From the NCBI GenBank assembly GCA_902797585.1, contig CADBTK010000041.1:1-7851 (forward strand): 7,851 bases of DNA. Direction: 5' to 3'. How positions within the stretch are numbered: the first letter of the stretch is position 1; each line of letters begins with the position of its first letter. A program made the position numbers and the translations under genes. Of the stretch, positions 1 to 5,953 are shown one piece after another. Below the pieces are notes generated by a model. That model worked only from the letters and a program-made list of their open reading frames with translations. It was not told the origin of the DNA and ran no database searches. The stretch comes from Erysipelothrix rhusiopathiae. Lineage in GTDB: Bacteria > Bacillota_I > Bacilli_A > Erysipelotrichales > Erysipelotrichaceae.

Positions 1-473
1 ATGTATTATACTTAGCTGGATACTACACTGAATGTGGATTGATCATTAAACAAGCAAAAGAAGCTGGGGTTGATGTAACAATTCTAGGTGCTGATGGATT
101 CGAATCAGAAGTATTAGCTGATCAAGCTGGAGCTTCTAACTTGAACGATGTATACTACACAACTGCATATACTACTGTAAATGCAAGCGACGAATTAAAT
201 GCATTCATCGAAGCATATACAAAAGAATATGGAGAAGCACCAAACATGTTCTCTGCATTAACTTATGATGCAACAAACTTAGTATTACAAGCATTGGATG
301 AAGCAGGAGCTGGTGGAGAAGAATTACAAAAAGCAATCACTGATATTAACTTCAAAGGATTGACTGGAGAATTTACATTCGACGAACAACATTCACCATT
401 GAAACCAGTTATGATTGTTAACCAAGTAGATGGAAAACAAACAGAAGCTGTATCCATTACACCAGATAAATAA
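1..473 (+). CDS. livJ: Branched-chain amino acid ABC transporter substrate-binding protein, C-terminal part (5' end outside window)
   Basis: This is the extracytoplasmic receptor of a LIV-type (HAAT family) ABC transporter, which captures Leu/Ile/Val or related amino acids and hands them to LivH/LivM. The frame is open from the left edge (first full codon at position 3), so the gene enters from outside; the TTG at 39 is internal and not a start. About 156 residues remain, less than half of a usual protein of roughly 380. They have the look of the C-terminal half of a type I periplasmic-binding fold (Peripla_BP_6): a VTILGADGF strand, a SALTYDATNLVLQALDEAG helix, and a final GLTGEFTFDEQ...KPVMIVNQVDGK block typical of the family end. 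In a Gram-positive it would be membrane-anchored as a lipoprotein, but the N-terminus that would show this is missing. The five transporter and AcuB-like genes downstream strongly support the call. The exact ligand cannot be read from this part. Confidence 0.93.
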   Translation, partial: VLYLAGYYTECGLIIKQAKEAGVDVTILGADGFESEVLADQAGASNLNDVYYTTAYTTVNASDELNAFIEAYTKEYGEAPNMFSALTYDATNLVLQALDEAGAGGEELQKAITDINFKGLTGEFTFDEQHSPLKPVMIVNQVDGKQTEAVSITPDK

Positions 474-499
474 GAAGTTTTATTTACTAAAGTTGTTTT

Positions 500-524
500 A
501 TGGGGAGGACATCTCCCCATTTTT
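500..524 (+). terminator. Hairpin with T-run between livJ and livH, probable attenuator
   Basis: A perfect 8-bp stem (ATGGGGAG at 500-507 with CTCCCCAT at 513-520) closes a 5-nt loop and is followed by five T (520-524). It begins 27 nt after the binding-protein stop and ends about 22 nt before the livH start. The form is that of an intrinsic terminator. Because it sits inside an otherwise tightly linked operon, it most likely ends part of the transcripts and protects the 3' end of the binding-protein message, so that more receptor than permease is made. Partial read-through is inferred, not seen. Confidence 0.75.
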
Positions 525-546
525 GTTCTAAAAGGGAGGGAATACC

Positions 547-1446
547 ATGAATCAGTTACTTCAACAACTTATTAATGGGTTAAGTTTAGGAAGCATTTAT
601 GCGCTGATTGCATTGGGATACACCATGGTATATGGAATCATTAAATTGATTAACTTTGCCCATGGTGACATTTATATGATTGGTGCCTATACTTCATTCT
701 TTATTACCAGTTTATTGGGATATAAGGATGGACCTAGTTTTGGAATCTTTTTCTTGGCATTAATTGGAACAATGGCCGTTTGTGGTTTTTTAGGAATGGT
801 TATTGAACGTATCGCATATAAACCTTTGCGTCATGCTACCCGTATTGCGGCTTTGATTACCGCTATTGGGGTTTCCTATTTTATTGAATATATGACCCAA
901 TTATTCATTGGGGCAGAACCAATGAAATACCCACAATTATTACCAAACAATTCTATTCATTTAGGACCTGTTCGTATCACAACAGAACAGATTTTTATCT
1001 TTGTGATCACAATTGCTCTAATGATTTTATTAGAATTCATCATCAACAAGACTAAAATGGGTCGTGCTATGCGTGCTGTTAGTGTGGATGAAGGAGCTAG
1101 TAAATTAATGGGAATTAATGTAGACTCTACAATTTCATTTACATTCTTATTAGGATCTGCACTTGCAGGAGTTGCCGGAATCTTAGTTGGTGTTTACTAT
1201 AATACAATGAATCCATTGATGGGATTTACACCAGGATTAAAAGCGTTTATCGCAGCTGTTTTTGGTGGAATTGGATCGGTTCCAGGAGCTATGATTGGTG
1301 GATTCTTTGTAGGACTTGCTGAAACTATGGTTATTGCCTATGGTTCTTCATTATGGAAAGATGCGATTGTATATGTTGTTTTGATTTTGATCTTAATCTT
1401 AAAACCTGAAGGATTATTAGGTAAAAACGAAAGAGAGAAGGTGTAA
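547..1446 (+). CDS. livH: Branched-chain amino acid ABC transporter permease LivH
   Basis: This is one of the two membrane subunits that form the translocation channel of the LIV transporter in the cytoplasmic membrane. The 299 residues match the usual length. The N-terminal block is diagnostic: NGLSLGSIYALIALGYTMVY followed by INFAHGD at residues 35-41. The cytoplasmic loop that docks on the ATPase is visible from about residue 188 (MGINVD, then a Gly/Ala-rich helix), followed by a conserved GLKAFIAAVFGGIGSVPGA block. Around eight hydrophobic segments are apparent by eye. The start is ATG 547, preceded by GGGAGG (535-540) at normal spacing. The gene follows the attenuator hairpin and stops 3 nt before livM, so the two permeases should be translated together. 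Family assignment is firm; the substrate is inferred from the family and operon. Confidence 0.96.
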   Translation: MNQLLQQLINGLSLGSIYALIALGYTMVYGIIKLINFAHGDIYMIGAYTSFFITSLLGYKDGPSFGIFFLALIGTMAVCGFLGMVIERIAYKPLRHATRIAALITAIGVSYFIEYMTQLFIGAEPMKYPQLLPNNSIHLGPVRITTEQIFIFVITIALMILLEFIINKTKMGRAMRAVSVDEGASKLMGINVDSTISFTFLLGSALAGVAGILVGVYYNTMNPLMGFTPGLKAFIAAVFGGIGSVPGAMIGGFFVGLAETMVIAYGSSLWKDAIVYVVLILILILKPEGLLGKNEREKV

Positions 1447-1449
1447 GCC

Positions 1450-2397
1450 ATGAAAAACATCTTGACGAAAATCAATGGGGCATGGCTTGCCTTAACGATT
1501 GCGATTTACTTACTATTCTATTTCTTAATGTATACAGGTGTTATCAACATGTACTACCAAGTTACTTTGTTTGATATCTGTATCAATATCATTTTAGCTG
1601 TGTCCTTAAACTTGATCATTGGAATTTGTGGTCAATTCTCATTAGGACATGCTGGATTTATGTGTGTTGGAGCTTACTCAGCTGGAATCATTACTAAAAT
1701 GATGCCTAGTTATGCAGGACTAGCTATTGGAATCTTAGTAGGATTTATCTTATCTACCATTTTAGCCTTTATAGTTTCTGTACCAACACTTCGTCTACGC
1801 GGAGATTATTTAGCAATTGCTACTTTAGGGTTTGCTGAAATCGTTCGTATTGTTACACAAAATATTGAAATTACAAATGGAGCAGCAGGGTTAAGTGGAA
1901 TCCCTAAATTAACGACTTGGCCACTATTGTATGCTTCTGTTGTTGTTGCTTTATTGGTGGTATCTAACTTTACACGAAGTGCTCCAGGACGTGCTTGTGT
2001 TTCTATTCGTGAAGACGAAATTGCCAGTGAAGCAATGGGAATCAATACAACAAAATATAAAGTATTAGCATTTGTAATTGGGGCATTATTGGCATCTTTA
2101 GCCGGAGCTTTGTTTGCATCCAATTATTACATTATTAAGCCAACACAATTTAGCTTCAATAAATCCATTGATATCTTAGTTATGGTTGTCTTTGGAGGAA
2201 TGGGTTCTATGACAAGTAGTGTTTTAGCAGCTATTGTGATTGGATTATTGAACATGGTTCTACAAAACTTTGCGGAAGTTCGAATGATTATTTATGGTTT
2301 GGCATTGATTGCGATTATGATCTTTAAACCGCAAGGGATTTTAGGAACAAGAGAATTCTCTTTTGAACGCTTATTAGCACGAAAGGAGAAGGAATAA
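1450..2397 (+). CDS. livM: Branched-chain amino acid ABC transporter permease LivM
   Basis: This is the second membrane subunit of the LIV transporter and pairs with LivH. The 315 residues are normal for a Gram-positive LivM. Family hallmarks are GQFSLGHAGF at residues 61-70, LRLRGDYLAIATLGFAEIVR at 114-133, and the ATPase-docking loop starting MGINTTKYK at 196, followed by an Ala/Gly-rich helix and a late VFGGMGS motif. Hydrophobic segments fill most of the chain, and the C-terminal tail is basic and cytoplasmic. The start at 1450 comes 3 nt after the livH stop, with a purine-rich GAGAAGG ribosome site inside the end of livH. Its TAA stop shares one base with the livG ATG (TAATG), a classic coupling arrangement. 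Nothing appears broken. Confidence 0.96.
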   Translation: MKNILTKINGAWLALTIAIYLLFYFLMYTGVINMYYQVTLFDICINIILAVSLNLIIGICGQFSLGHAGFMCVGAYSAGIITKMMPSYAGLAIGILVGFILSTILAFIVSVPTLRLRGDYLAIATLGFAEIVRIVTQNIEITNGAAGLSGIPKLTTWPLLYASVVVALLVVSNFTRSAPGRACVSIREDEIASEAMGINTTKYKVLAFVIGALLASLAGALFASNYYIIKPTQFSFNKSIDILVMVVFGGMGSMTSSVLAAIVIGLLNMVLQNFAEVRMIIYGLALIAIMIFKPQGILGTREFSFERLLARKEKE

Positions 2398-3179
2398 TGA
2401 CACAAACATTATTGGAAGTAAAAGGACTAACGAAAAACTTTGGAGGGCTTTGTGCCGTTTCCAACGTCAATATGGAAATCAAAGAAGGGGAATTGATTGG
2501 TTTAATCGGTCCCAATGGTGCAGGGAAAACAACTCTATTCAACTTGTTGACTGGAGTATACGAACCTAGCACTGGTTTAATTGAATTAAATATTGATGGA
2601 AAGAAAGAACAGATTGGTGGATTGAAACCTTATAAAATTACCAATATGGGAGTGGCTCGTACATTCCAAAACATTCGCTTGTTTAAATCCATGACTGTAT
2701 TAGAAAATGTTAAAGTAGCTATGCATAAAAATATTCGCTATGGAACATTGGCAGCACTTTTACGTTTGCCTTCTTTCTATTCAGAAGAAAAATGGGTAGA
2801 AGAAAAAGCGTGTGATTTATTGAAAGAAGTTGGTTTGTATTCAAAACGAAATGAACAAGCAACCAACCTTCCATATGGGGAACAACGTCGTTTAGAGATT
2901 GCTCGTGCCTTAGCTATTCAACCAAAAATTTTATATTTGGATGAACCAGCGGCAGGAATGAATCCCCAAGAAACACAAGACTTAACGAATTTAATCGACA
3001 AAATTCGTAAGAAATATAACTTAACTGTTATTTTGATTGAACACGATATGTCATTAGTTATGAAGATTTGTGAACGTATTTATGTATTAAACTACGGAAA
3101 ATGTATTGCCTCTGGAACACCAGAAGAAATCAAGAAAGACCCATTTGTGATTAAGGCATACTTAGGAGAGGAGATCTAA
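2397..3179 (+). CDS. livG: Branched-chain amino acid ABC transporter ATP-binding protein LivG
   Basis: This is one of two nucleotide-binding subunits that hydrolyse ATP on the cytoplasmic face to drive uptake through LivH/LivM. At 260 residues it has the usual LivG length. The ABC motifs are intact: Walker A GPNGAGKTT at 38-46, signature LPYGEQ at 158-163 (the LPYG variant is usual for LivG), Walker B ILYLDE at 178-183 with catalytic Glu183, and switch His216 in IEHD. The insertion after the Q-loop (ARTFQNIRLFKSMTVLENV, then a hydrophobic/basic stretch) is typical of LivG and distinguishes it from the shorter LivF. The start overlaps the livM stop by one base; an AAGGAGAAGG site in the end of livM serves as ribosome binding site. 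LivG presumably forms a heterodimer with LivF. Confidence 0.97.
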   Translation: MTQTLLEVKGLTKNFGGLCAVSNVNMEIKEGELIGLIGPNGAGKTTLFNLLTGVYEPSTGLIELNIDGKKEQIGGLKPYKITNMGVARTFQNIRLFKSMTVLENVKVAMHKNIRYGTLAALLRLPSFYSEEKWVEEKACDLLKEVGLYSKRNEQATNLPYGEQRRLEIARALAIQPKILYLDEPAAGMNPQETQDLTNLIDKIRKKYNLTVILIEHDMSLVMKICERIYVLNYGKCIASGTPEEIKKDPFVIKAYLGEEI

Positions 3180-3181
3180 TT

Positions 3182-3892
3182 ATGGCAATGTTAGAAATTC
3201 AAGATCTTCATGTACACTATGGTGTCATTGAAGCACTAAAAGGTGTCTCTCTGGAAGTGCGCCAAGGAGAAATCGTAAGTTTAATTGGTGCCAATGGTGC
3301 TGGAAAAACTACTCTTCTTCATGCGATTAGTGGAATTGTAAACAAAACAAGTGGAGAAATCCGCTTTATGGATGAATCCATCTTTAAATCCAATCCAAAA
3401 AACATCGTTGCCTCTGGGCTAGTTCAAGTGCCTGAAGGACGACGAATCTTTACTGGACTAAGCGTATATGAAAACTTAATGATGGGAGCTTTCTTGCGTA
3501 AAGATAAAGATGGAATTCAAAAAGATTTAAATCGTTGTTATGAATTGTTTCCAAGATTAAAAGAGAGAAAAGACCAAGATGCCTCTACCTTATCAGGAGG
3601 AGAACAACAAATGTTAGCTATGGCTCGTGCCTTAATGGCGCAACCGAAGTTATTGTTGTTGGATGAACCAAGTATGGGATTGGCTCCAATTCTTGTAAAA
3701 GAAATCTTCTCTATTATTGAAGAAATTAATAAACAAGGAACAACGGTATTATTAATTGAACAAAATGCGAAAATGGCATTATCAATTGCTGACCGTGCAT
3801 ATGTTATAGAAACTGGTAAAATAGTGTTAGAAGGAAGCGGGAAAGAACTGCTTAAGAGTGAAGACGTTCAAAAGGCTTACTTAGGAGGATAA
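3182..3892 (+). CDS. livF: Branched-chain amino acid ABC transporter ATP-binding protein LivF
   Basis: This is the second nucleotide-binding subunit of the LIV transporter and the partner of LivG. At 236 residues it has the standard LivF length. Motifs are Walker A GANGAGKTT at 36-44, the LivF-typical VPEGRRIFTGLSVYENL segment, signature LSGGEQ at 137-142, and Walker B ending in Asp161-Glu162. The switch position carries Gln194 (IEQNA) instead of His, which is normal for LivF and implies that hydrolysis may be asymmetric between the two subunits. The start at 3182 lies 2 nt after the livG stop, with a GGAGAGGAG site inside livG's end; an in-frame ATG two codons later (3188) is a less likely alternative. 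The gene ends 1 nt before the AcuB-like gene, for which its last codons supply AGGAGG. Confidence 0.97.
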   Translation: MAMLEIQDLHVHYGVIEALKGVSLEVRQGEIVSLIGANGAGKTTLLHAISGIVNKTSGEIRFMDESIFKSNPKNIVASGLVQVPEGRRIFTGLSVYENLMMGAFLRKDKDGIQKDLNRCYELFPRLKERKDQDASTLSGGEQQMLAMARALMAQPKLLLLDEPSMGLAPILVKEIFSIIEEINKQGTTVLLIEQNAKMALSIADRAYVIETGKIVLEGSGKELLKSEDVQKAYLGG

Positions 3893-3893
3893 T

Positions 3894-4538
3894 ATGTTTA
3901 AAGTAAAAGACTTTATGACAAGTGATGTCATTACGACAGAAAAAGATACAACAATCTCTGAAATCATCGATTTGATGAGAGAGAACAATATCCACCGTTT
4001 GCCAGTGGTTGAAAATGGAAAATTGGTAGGATTGATTACAGAGGGAATGATTTCTAATTCTGGAACAAGTCAAGCAACATCTCTTTCTATTTATGAGTTA
4101 AATTACTTATTGTCAAAGACGAAAGCTAGCACCATTATGGTCAAAGATGTTCACTATGTGAATGAAGATGACCTTATGGAATATGCGACAGACCAAATGT
4201 TGAAATATGACATTGGATGTTTGCCTGTTGTTAATAATGAGGACAAAGTAACAGGAATATTGACACAAAATGATGTGTTTGGATGTTTCTTAAATGTCTT
4301 AGGATGGAAAGATGCTGGATCTCGTATCACAGTAAAAGTGAAAGATGAATTAGGAGCTGTAGGAAAACTTTCTAAAATCTTTGTGGAGCACAATGTGAAT
4401 ATTACTCACATTGGAGTCTATTCATTAGACAATGGATATGCCAACTTAGTAATCCGTTGTGATGCTCAAGATCCTACTGAATTATACAAAGGATTGGAAG
4501 CGAATGGATACCAAGTATTAGAAGAATACTCAAAATAA
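3894..4538 (+). CDS. AcuB-like CBS-CBS-ACT domain protein
   Basis: This is a soluble cytoplasmic protein with three ligand-binding modules: CBS domain 1 at about residues 5-55, CBS domain 2 at about 80-135, and an ACT domain at about 144-214 (ITVKVKDELGAVGKLSKIF, then VNITHIGVY). Order and total length (214 residues) match the AcuB family as I recall it from Bacillus subtilis, whose biochemical role is poorly known. CBS pairs generally bind adenine nucleotides and ACT domains often bind amino acids, so a regulatory or sensing role is inferred. CBS2 has the nucleotide-contact motif GILTQND (Asp127), whereas CBS1 has GLITEGM, lacking that Asp. The gene is preceded by AGGAGG (3883-3888) and starts 1 nt after livF, so it belongs to the liv operon and is its last gene. 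No acetoin genes are in view, so the acu name should not be taken as function. Confidence 0.88.
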   Translation: MFKVKDFMTSDVITTEKDTTISEIIDLMRENNIHRLPVVENGKLVGLITEGMISNSGTSQATSLSIYELNYLLSKTKASTIMVKDVHYVNEDDLMEYATDQMLKYDIGCLPVVNNEDKVTGILTQNDVFGCFLNVLGWKDAGSRITVKVKDELGAVGKLSKIFVEHNVNITHIGVYSLDNGYANLVIRCDAQDPTELYKGLEANGYQVLEEYSK

Positions 4539-4574
4539 AAAAACGAGGTTTGTGGTAAATTCACAAACCTTTTT
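4537..4574. terminator. Bidirectional intrinsic terminator between convergent genes
   Basis: A perfect 9-bp stem (AGGTTTGTG at 4546-4554 with CACAAACCT at 4562-4570) closes a 7-nt loop. On the + strand it is followed by T at 4570-4574. Read on the minus strand, it is followed by seven T (complement of the A-run at 4537-4543) after two spacer bases. It therefore can end both the liv operon and the convergent lipoprotein gene. The + strand T-run reaches the first base of the lipoprotein stop codon, so the two transcription units share this element with almost no spare sequence. Confidence 0.9.
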
Positions 4575-5287
4575 CATTGGACTTGATAAGTGTCTAAATC
4601 ATCTGGGAAGTTGATGGTATCTAAAGAATTGATTTGATCAACGTTTAAAGAGATGGTCATTATAAAATCGAATGAGTCTTCATTTATTTTTTGGGTTCCT
4701 TGGGCTTTTAATACCGCGTTTTCTAATACATCATCTTTTATATCGCATTCAATCGTTGCATCATTAATTGTTAGAGTTCCTAGCGAATCCAATAAAGATG
4801 CTAGAGCAGAAGTATCGATGGTATAAGAATAATGATTTCCTTCTTTTTTGCTGGAAGTAAAGAATTGACAAAGCTGCTCATCAGTAAAAGATAAGAAGGG
4901 ATTAATCATACTTATAGTTGAATTTTCATTCAAACCAATTTTATCGATTGTACTTTGGGTTTTTGTTCCCATGGAGTTCAAATATGTTTTTCCATCTTTA
5001 ATATAGAATTGTAAGTATTCTTCTTGTTTGTTAGATTCCGCTGCAATATCTGTAGATAATGCTAATTGTATTTGTTCTTTTTGATTAAAACTTAGGTCGA
5101 TGTCAATCGCATATGGATTTGATTTTTCCATATTTAATTGGCCGTTAATGTGAGCAGAATCAACTTGAAGAGTGTTATTAAACGCATCAAAAAATGCGAG
5201 AATATCATCGTTATTTTTGTTAGTTTTTGAACAACCGCTACATAAGAGCAATCCAAGTACTAATACATATGATAAAATCTTTCTCAT
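4574..5287 (-). CDS. Putative surface lipoprotein of unknown function
   Basis: This encodes a 237-residue predicted lipoprotein. The N-terminus has a short basic start (MRK), a hydrophobic core (residues 4-16) and an LCSGC lipobox with the acylated cysteine at residue 19; Cys at position -3 is not the most common residue but the pattern is acceptable. The mature part is polar with alternating beta-type stretches, a YIKDGKTYLNSMG segment, and an early SAHINGQLNMEK strand. This resembles the LolA/LppX-like or DUF6612-like lipoproteins of Gram-positives, but I cannot assign a family with confidence. The start at 5287 is supported by an AAAAGGGGGT site (5303-5294) 7 nt away and by a good promoter upstream. 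It is convergent to the liv operon and divergent from the next gene; no functional link is visible. Confidence 0.85.
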   Translation of the reverse strand: MRKILSYVLVLGLLLCSGCSKTNKNNDDILAFFDAFNNTLQVDSAHINGQLNMEKSNPYAIDIDLSFNQKEQIQLALSTDIAAESNKQEEYLQFYIKDGKTYLNSMGTKTQSTIDKIGLNENSTISMINPFLSFTDEQLCQFFTSSKKEGNHYSYTIDTSALASLLDSLGTLTINDATIECDIKDDVLENAVLKAQGTQKINEDSFDFIMTISLNVDQINSLDTINFPDDLDTYQVQ

Positions 5288-5313
5288 AAAGGTACCCCCT
5301 TTTGAATAGTTGT

Positions 5314-5342
5314 ATTGTATATAGTTTTTAAAGGAGTGTCAA
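5314..5342 (-). promoter_or_regulatory. Sigma-A type promoter of the lipoprotein gene
   Basis: On the minus strand there is a perfect TTGACA -35 box (5342-5337), a 17-nt spacer, and a TACAAT -10 box (5319-5314, five of six consensus bases). The predicted transcript start is near 5307, giving a leader of about 20 nt that begins almost at the ribosome binding site. The -35 box lies between the ribosome site and the start codon of the divergent gene at 5345, so polymerase bound here would cover the 5' end of that gene. Confidence 0.8.
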
Positions 5343-5344
5343 AA

Positions 5345-5869
5345 ATGATTCTAGTCTATTTAAATGAAAAAGATAAAAAGCTTATTGATGTATTGGAGGG
5401 TAATCGTTTTACCTATGCTTTAGTTGGTGACAAACAAAAAGAAAAAACAATGAAAGAGTTATTAGAAAAGCCAGAGGCCTCTTTGGCAACAGGGGAAACA
5501 TTTCTATTTGTTACAGGACTTGAAGAAAAAGCACAAACATGGTTAGCCGATGCTTTAAAGGAAAATGAAATATTCATTCCACGCGTCGCAATTGAAACAC
5601 CGTATAATATTGATTGGACTTTGGGTCATTTATTAGATGAAGTAGAAAGAGAATATCAATACTTTAGCACGCGGGATACATTGTTTCGTTTAATAATGAA
5701 TCCAGATAAAGAAAGAATTGCCAGTGATAAAGAGTATTTAAAATTGATGGCTTATGGATTGTCGCTTGTAGAAAAAGAAGATGCGAGTGTTGAAGAAATG
5801 AAACAATGCATAGAACATATTGAGTCCATCCAACAAGTATCATTGGCCCAAAGAATAAAACATCGTTAA
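5345..5869 (+). CDS. DUF3783-like protein of unknown function
   Basis: This encodes a 174-residue soluble protein without a signal peptide or membrane segment. Residues about 52-103 (TFLFVTGLEEKAQTWL, then PRVAIETPYNIDWTLGHLL and an acidic helix) resemble the DUF3783 domain, with a hydrophobic strand ending in a glycine, a small helix, and a conserved T/P-x-N-x-x-W-x-L turn (Pro87, Asn89, Trp92). The assignment is from memory of the family. The C-terminal third is charged and helical. The start at 5345 is chosen because AAGGAG (5331-5336) sits 8 nt upstream; an in-frame TTG at 5315 would add 10 residues but has no comparable site. A + strand promoter is not obvious: an extended -10-like TGATAAAAT at 5270-5278 lies inside the divergent lipoprotein gene but lacks a good -35. 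The function is unknown. Confidence 0.8.
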   Translation: MILVYLNEKDKKLIDVLEGNRFTYALVGDKQKEKTMKELLEKPEASLATGETFLFVTGLEEKAQTWLADALKENEIFIPRVAIETPYNIDWTLGHLLDEVEREYQYFSTRDTLFRLIMNPDKERIASDKEYLKLMAYGLSLVEKEDASVEEMKQCIEHIESIQQVSLAQRIKHR

Positions 5870-5889
5870 ATATTAAGGAACATAATGTA

Positions 5890-5919
5890 TTGTGGTCACT
5901 AAAGAAAAAAGAGTATAAT
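5890..5919 (+). promoter_or_regulatory. Probable promoter of the surface protein gene
   Basis: A perfect TATAAT -10 box occurs at 5914-5919. The best -35 candidate is TTGTGG at 5890-5895 with an 18-nt spacer; it keeps only the TTG core. Transcription would start near 5926 and give a leader of about 28 nt carrying the AAGGGAG ribosome site. There is no terminator between the preceding stop (5869) and this promoter, so read-through from the DUF3783-like gene is also possible. Confidence 0.6.
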
Positions 5920-5953
5920 AAAAAATAACTGATGTGTGTAAGGGAGATAGTGT

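Noticed and set aside
39..41. TTG at 39 as start of a short binding protein
   Set aside because: The frame is open through to the left edge with residues that fit the family, so the gene enters from outside the window.
263..520. Minus-strand open frame of 85 codons opposite the receptor gene and attenuator
   Set aside because: It lies opposite the 3' end of a clear LIV binding-protein gene, has no ribosome site I can see, and its product resembles no family.
1806..2572. Two minus-strand open frames opposite livM and livG
   Set aside because: Both run opposite strongly conserved coding sequence and give low-complexity, non-protein-like products; they are shadows of the real frames.
3740..3775. 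Gln194 in place of the switch His in LivF
   Set aside because: It looked like a missing catalytic residue, but the EQNA form is normal for LivF proteins, so it is not evidence of a defect.
4260..4265. A TTGACA sequence inside the AcuB-like gene
   Set aside because: It sits within codons for the CBS2 GILTQND motif region and no TATAAT-like box follows at suitable spacing; it is a chance match.
3852..4393. Two minus-strand open frames opposite the livF end and the AcuB-like gene
   Set aside because: They overlap clearly coding + strand sequence with all domain motifs intact and lack their own start signals.
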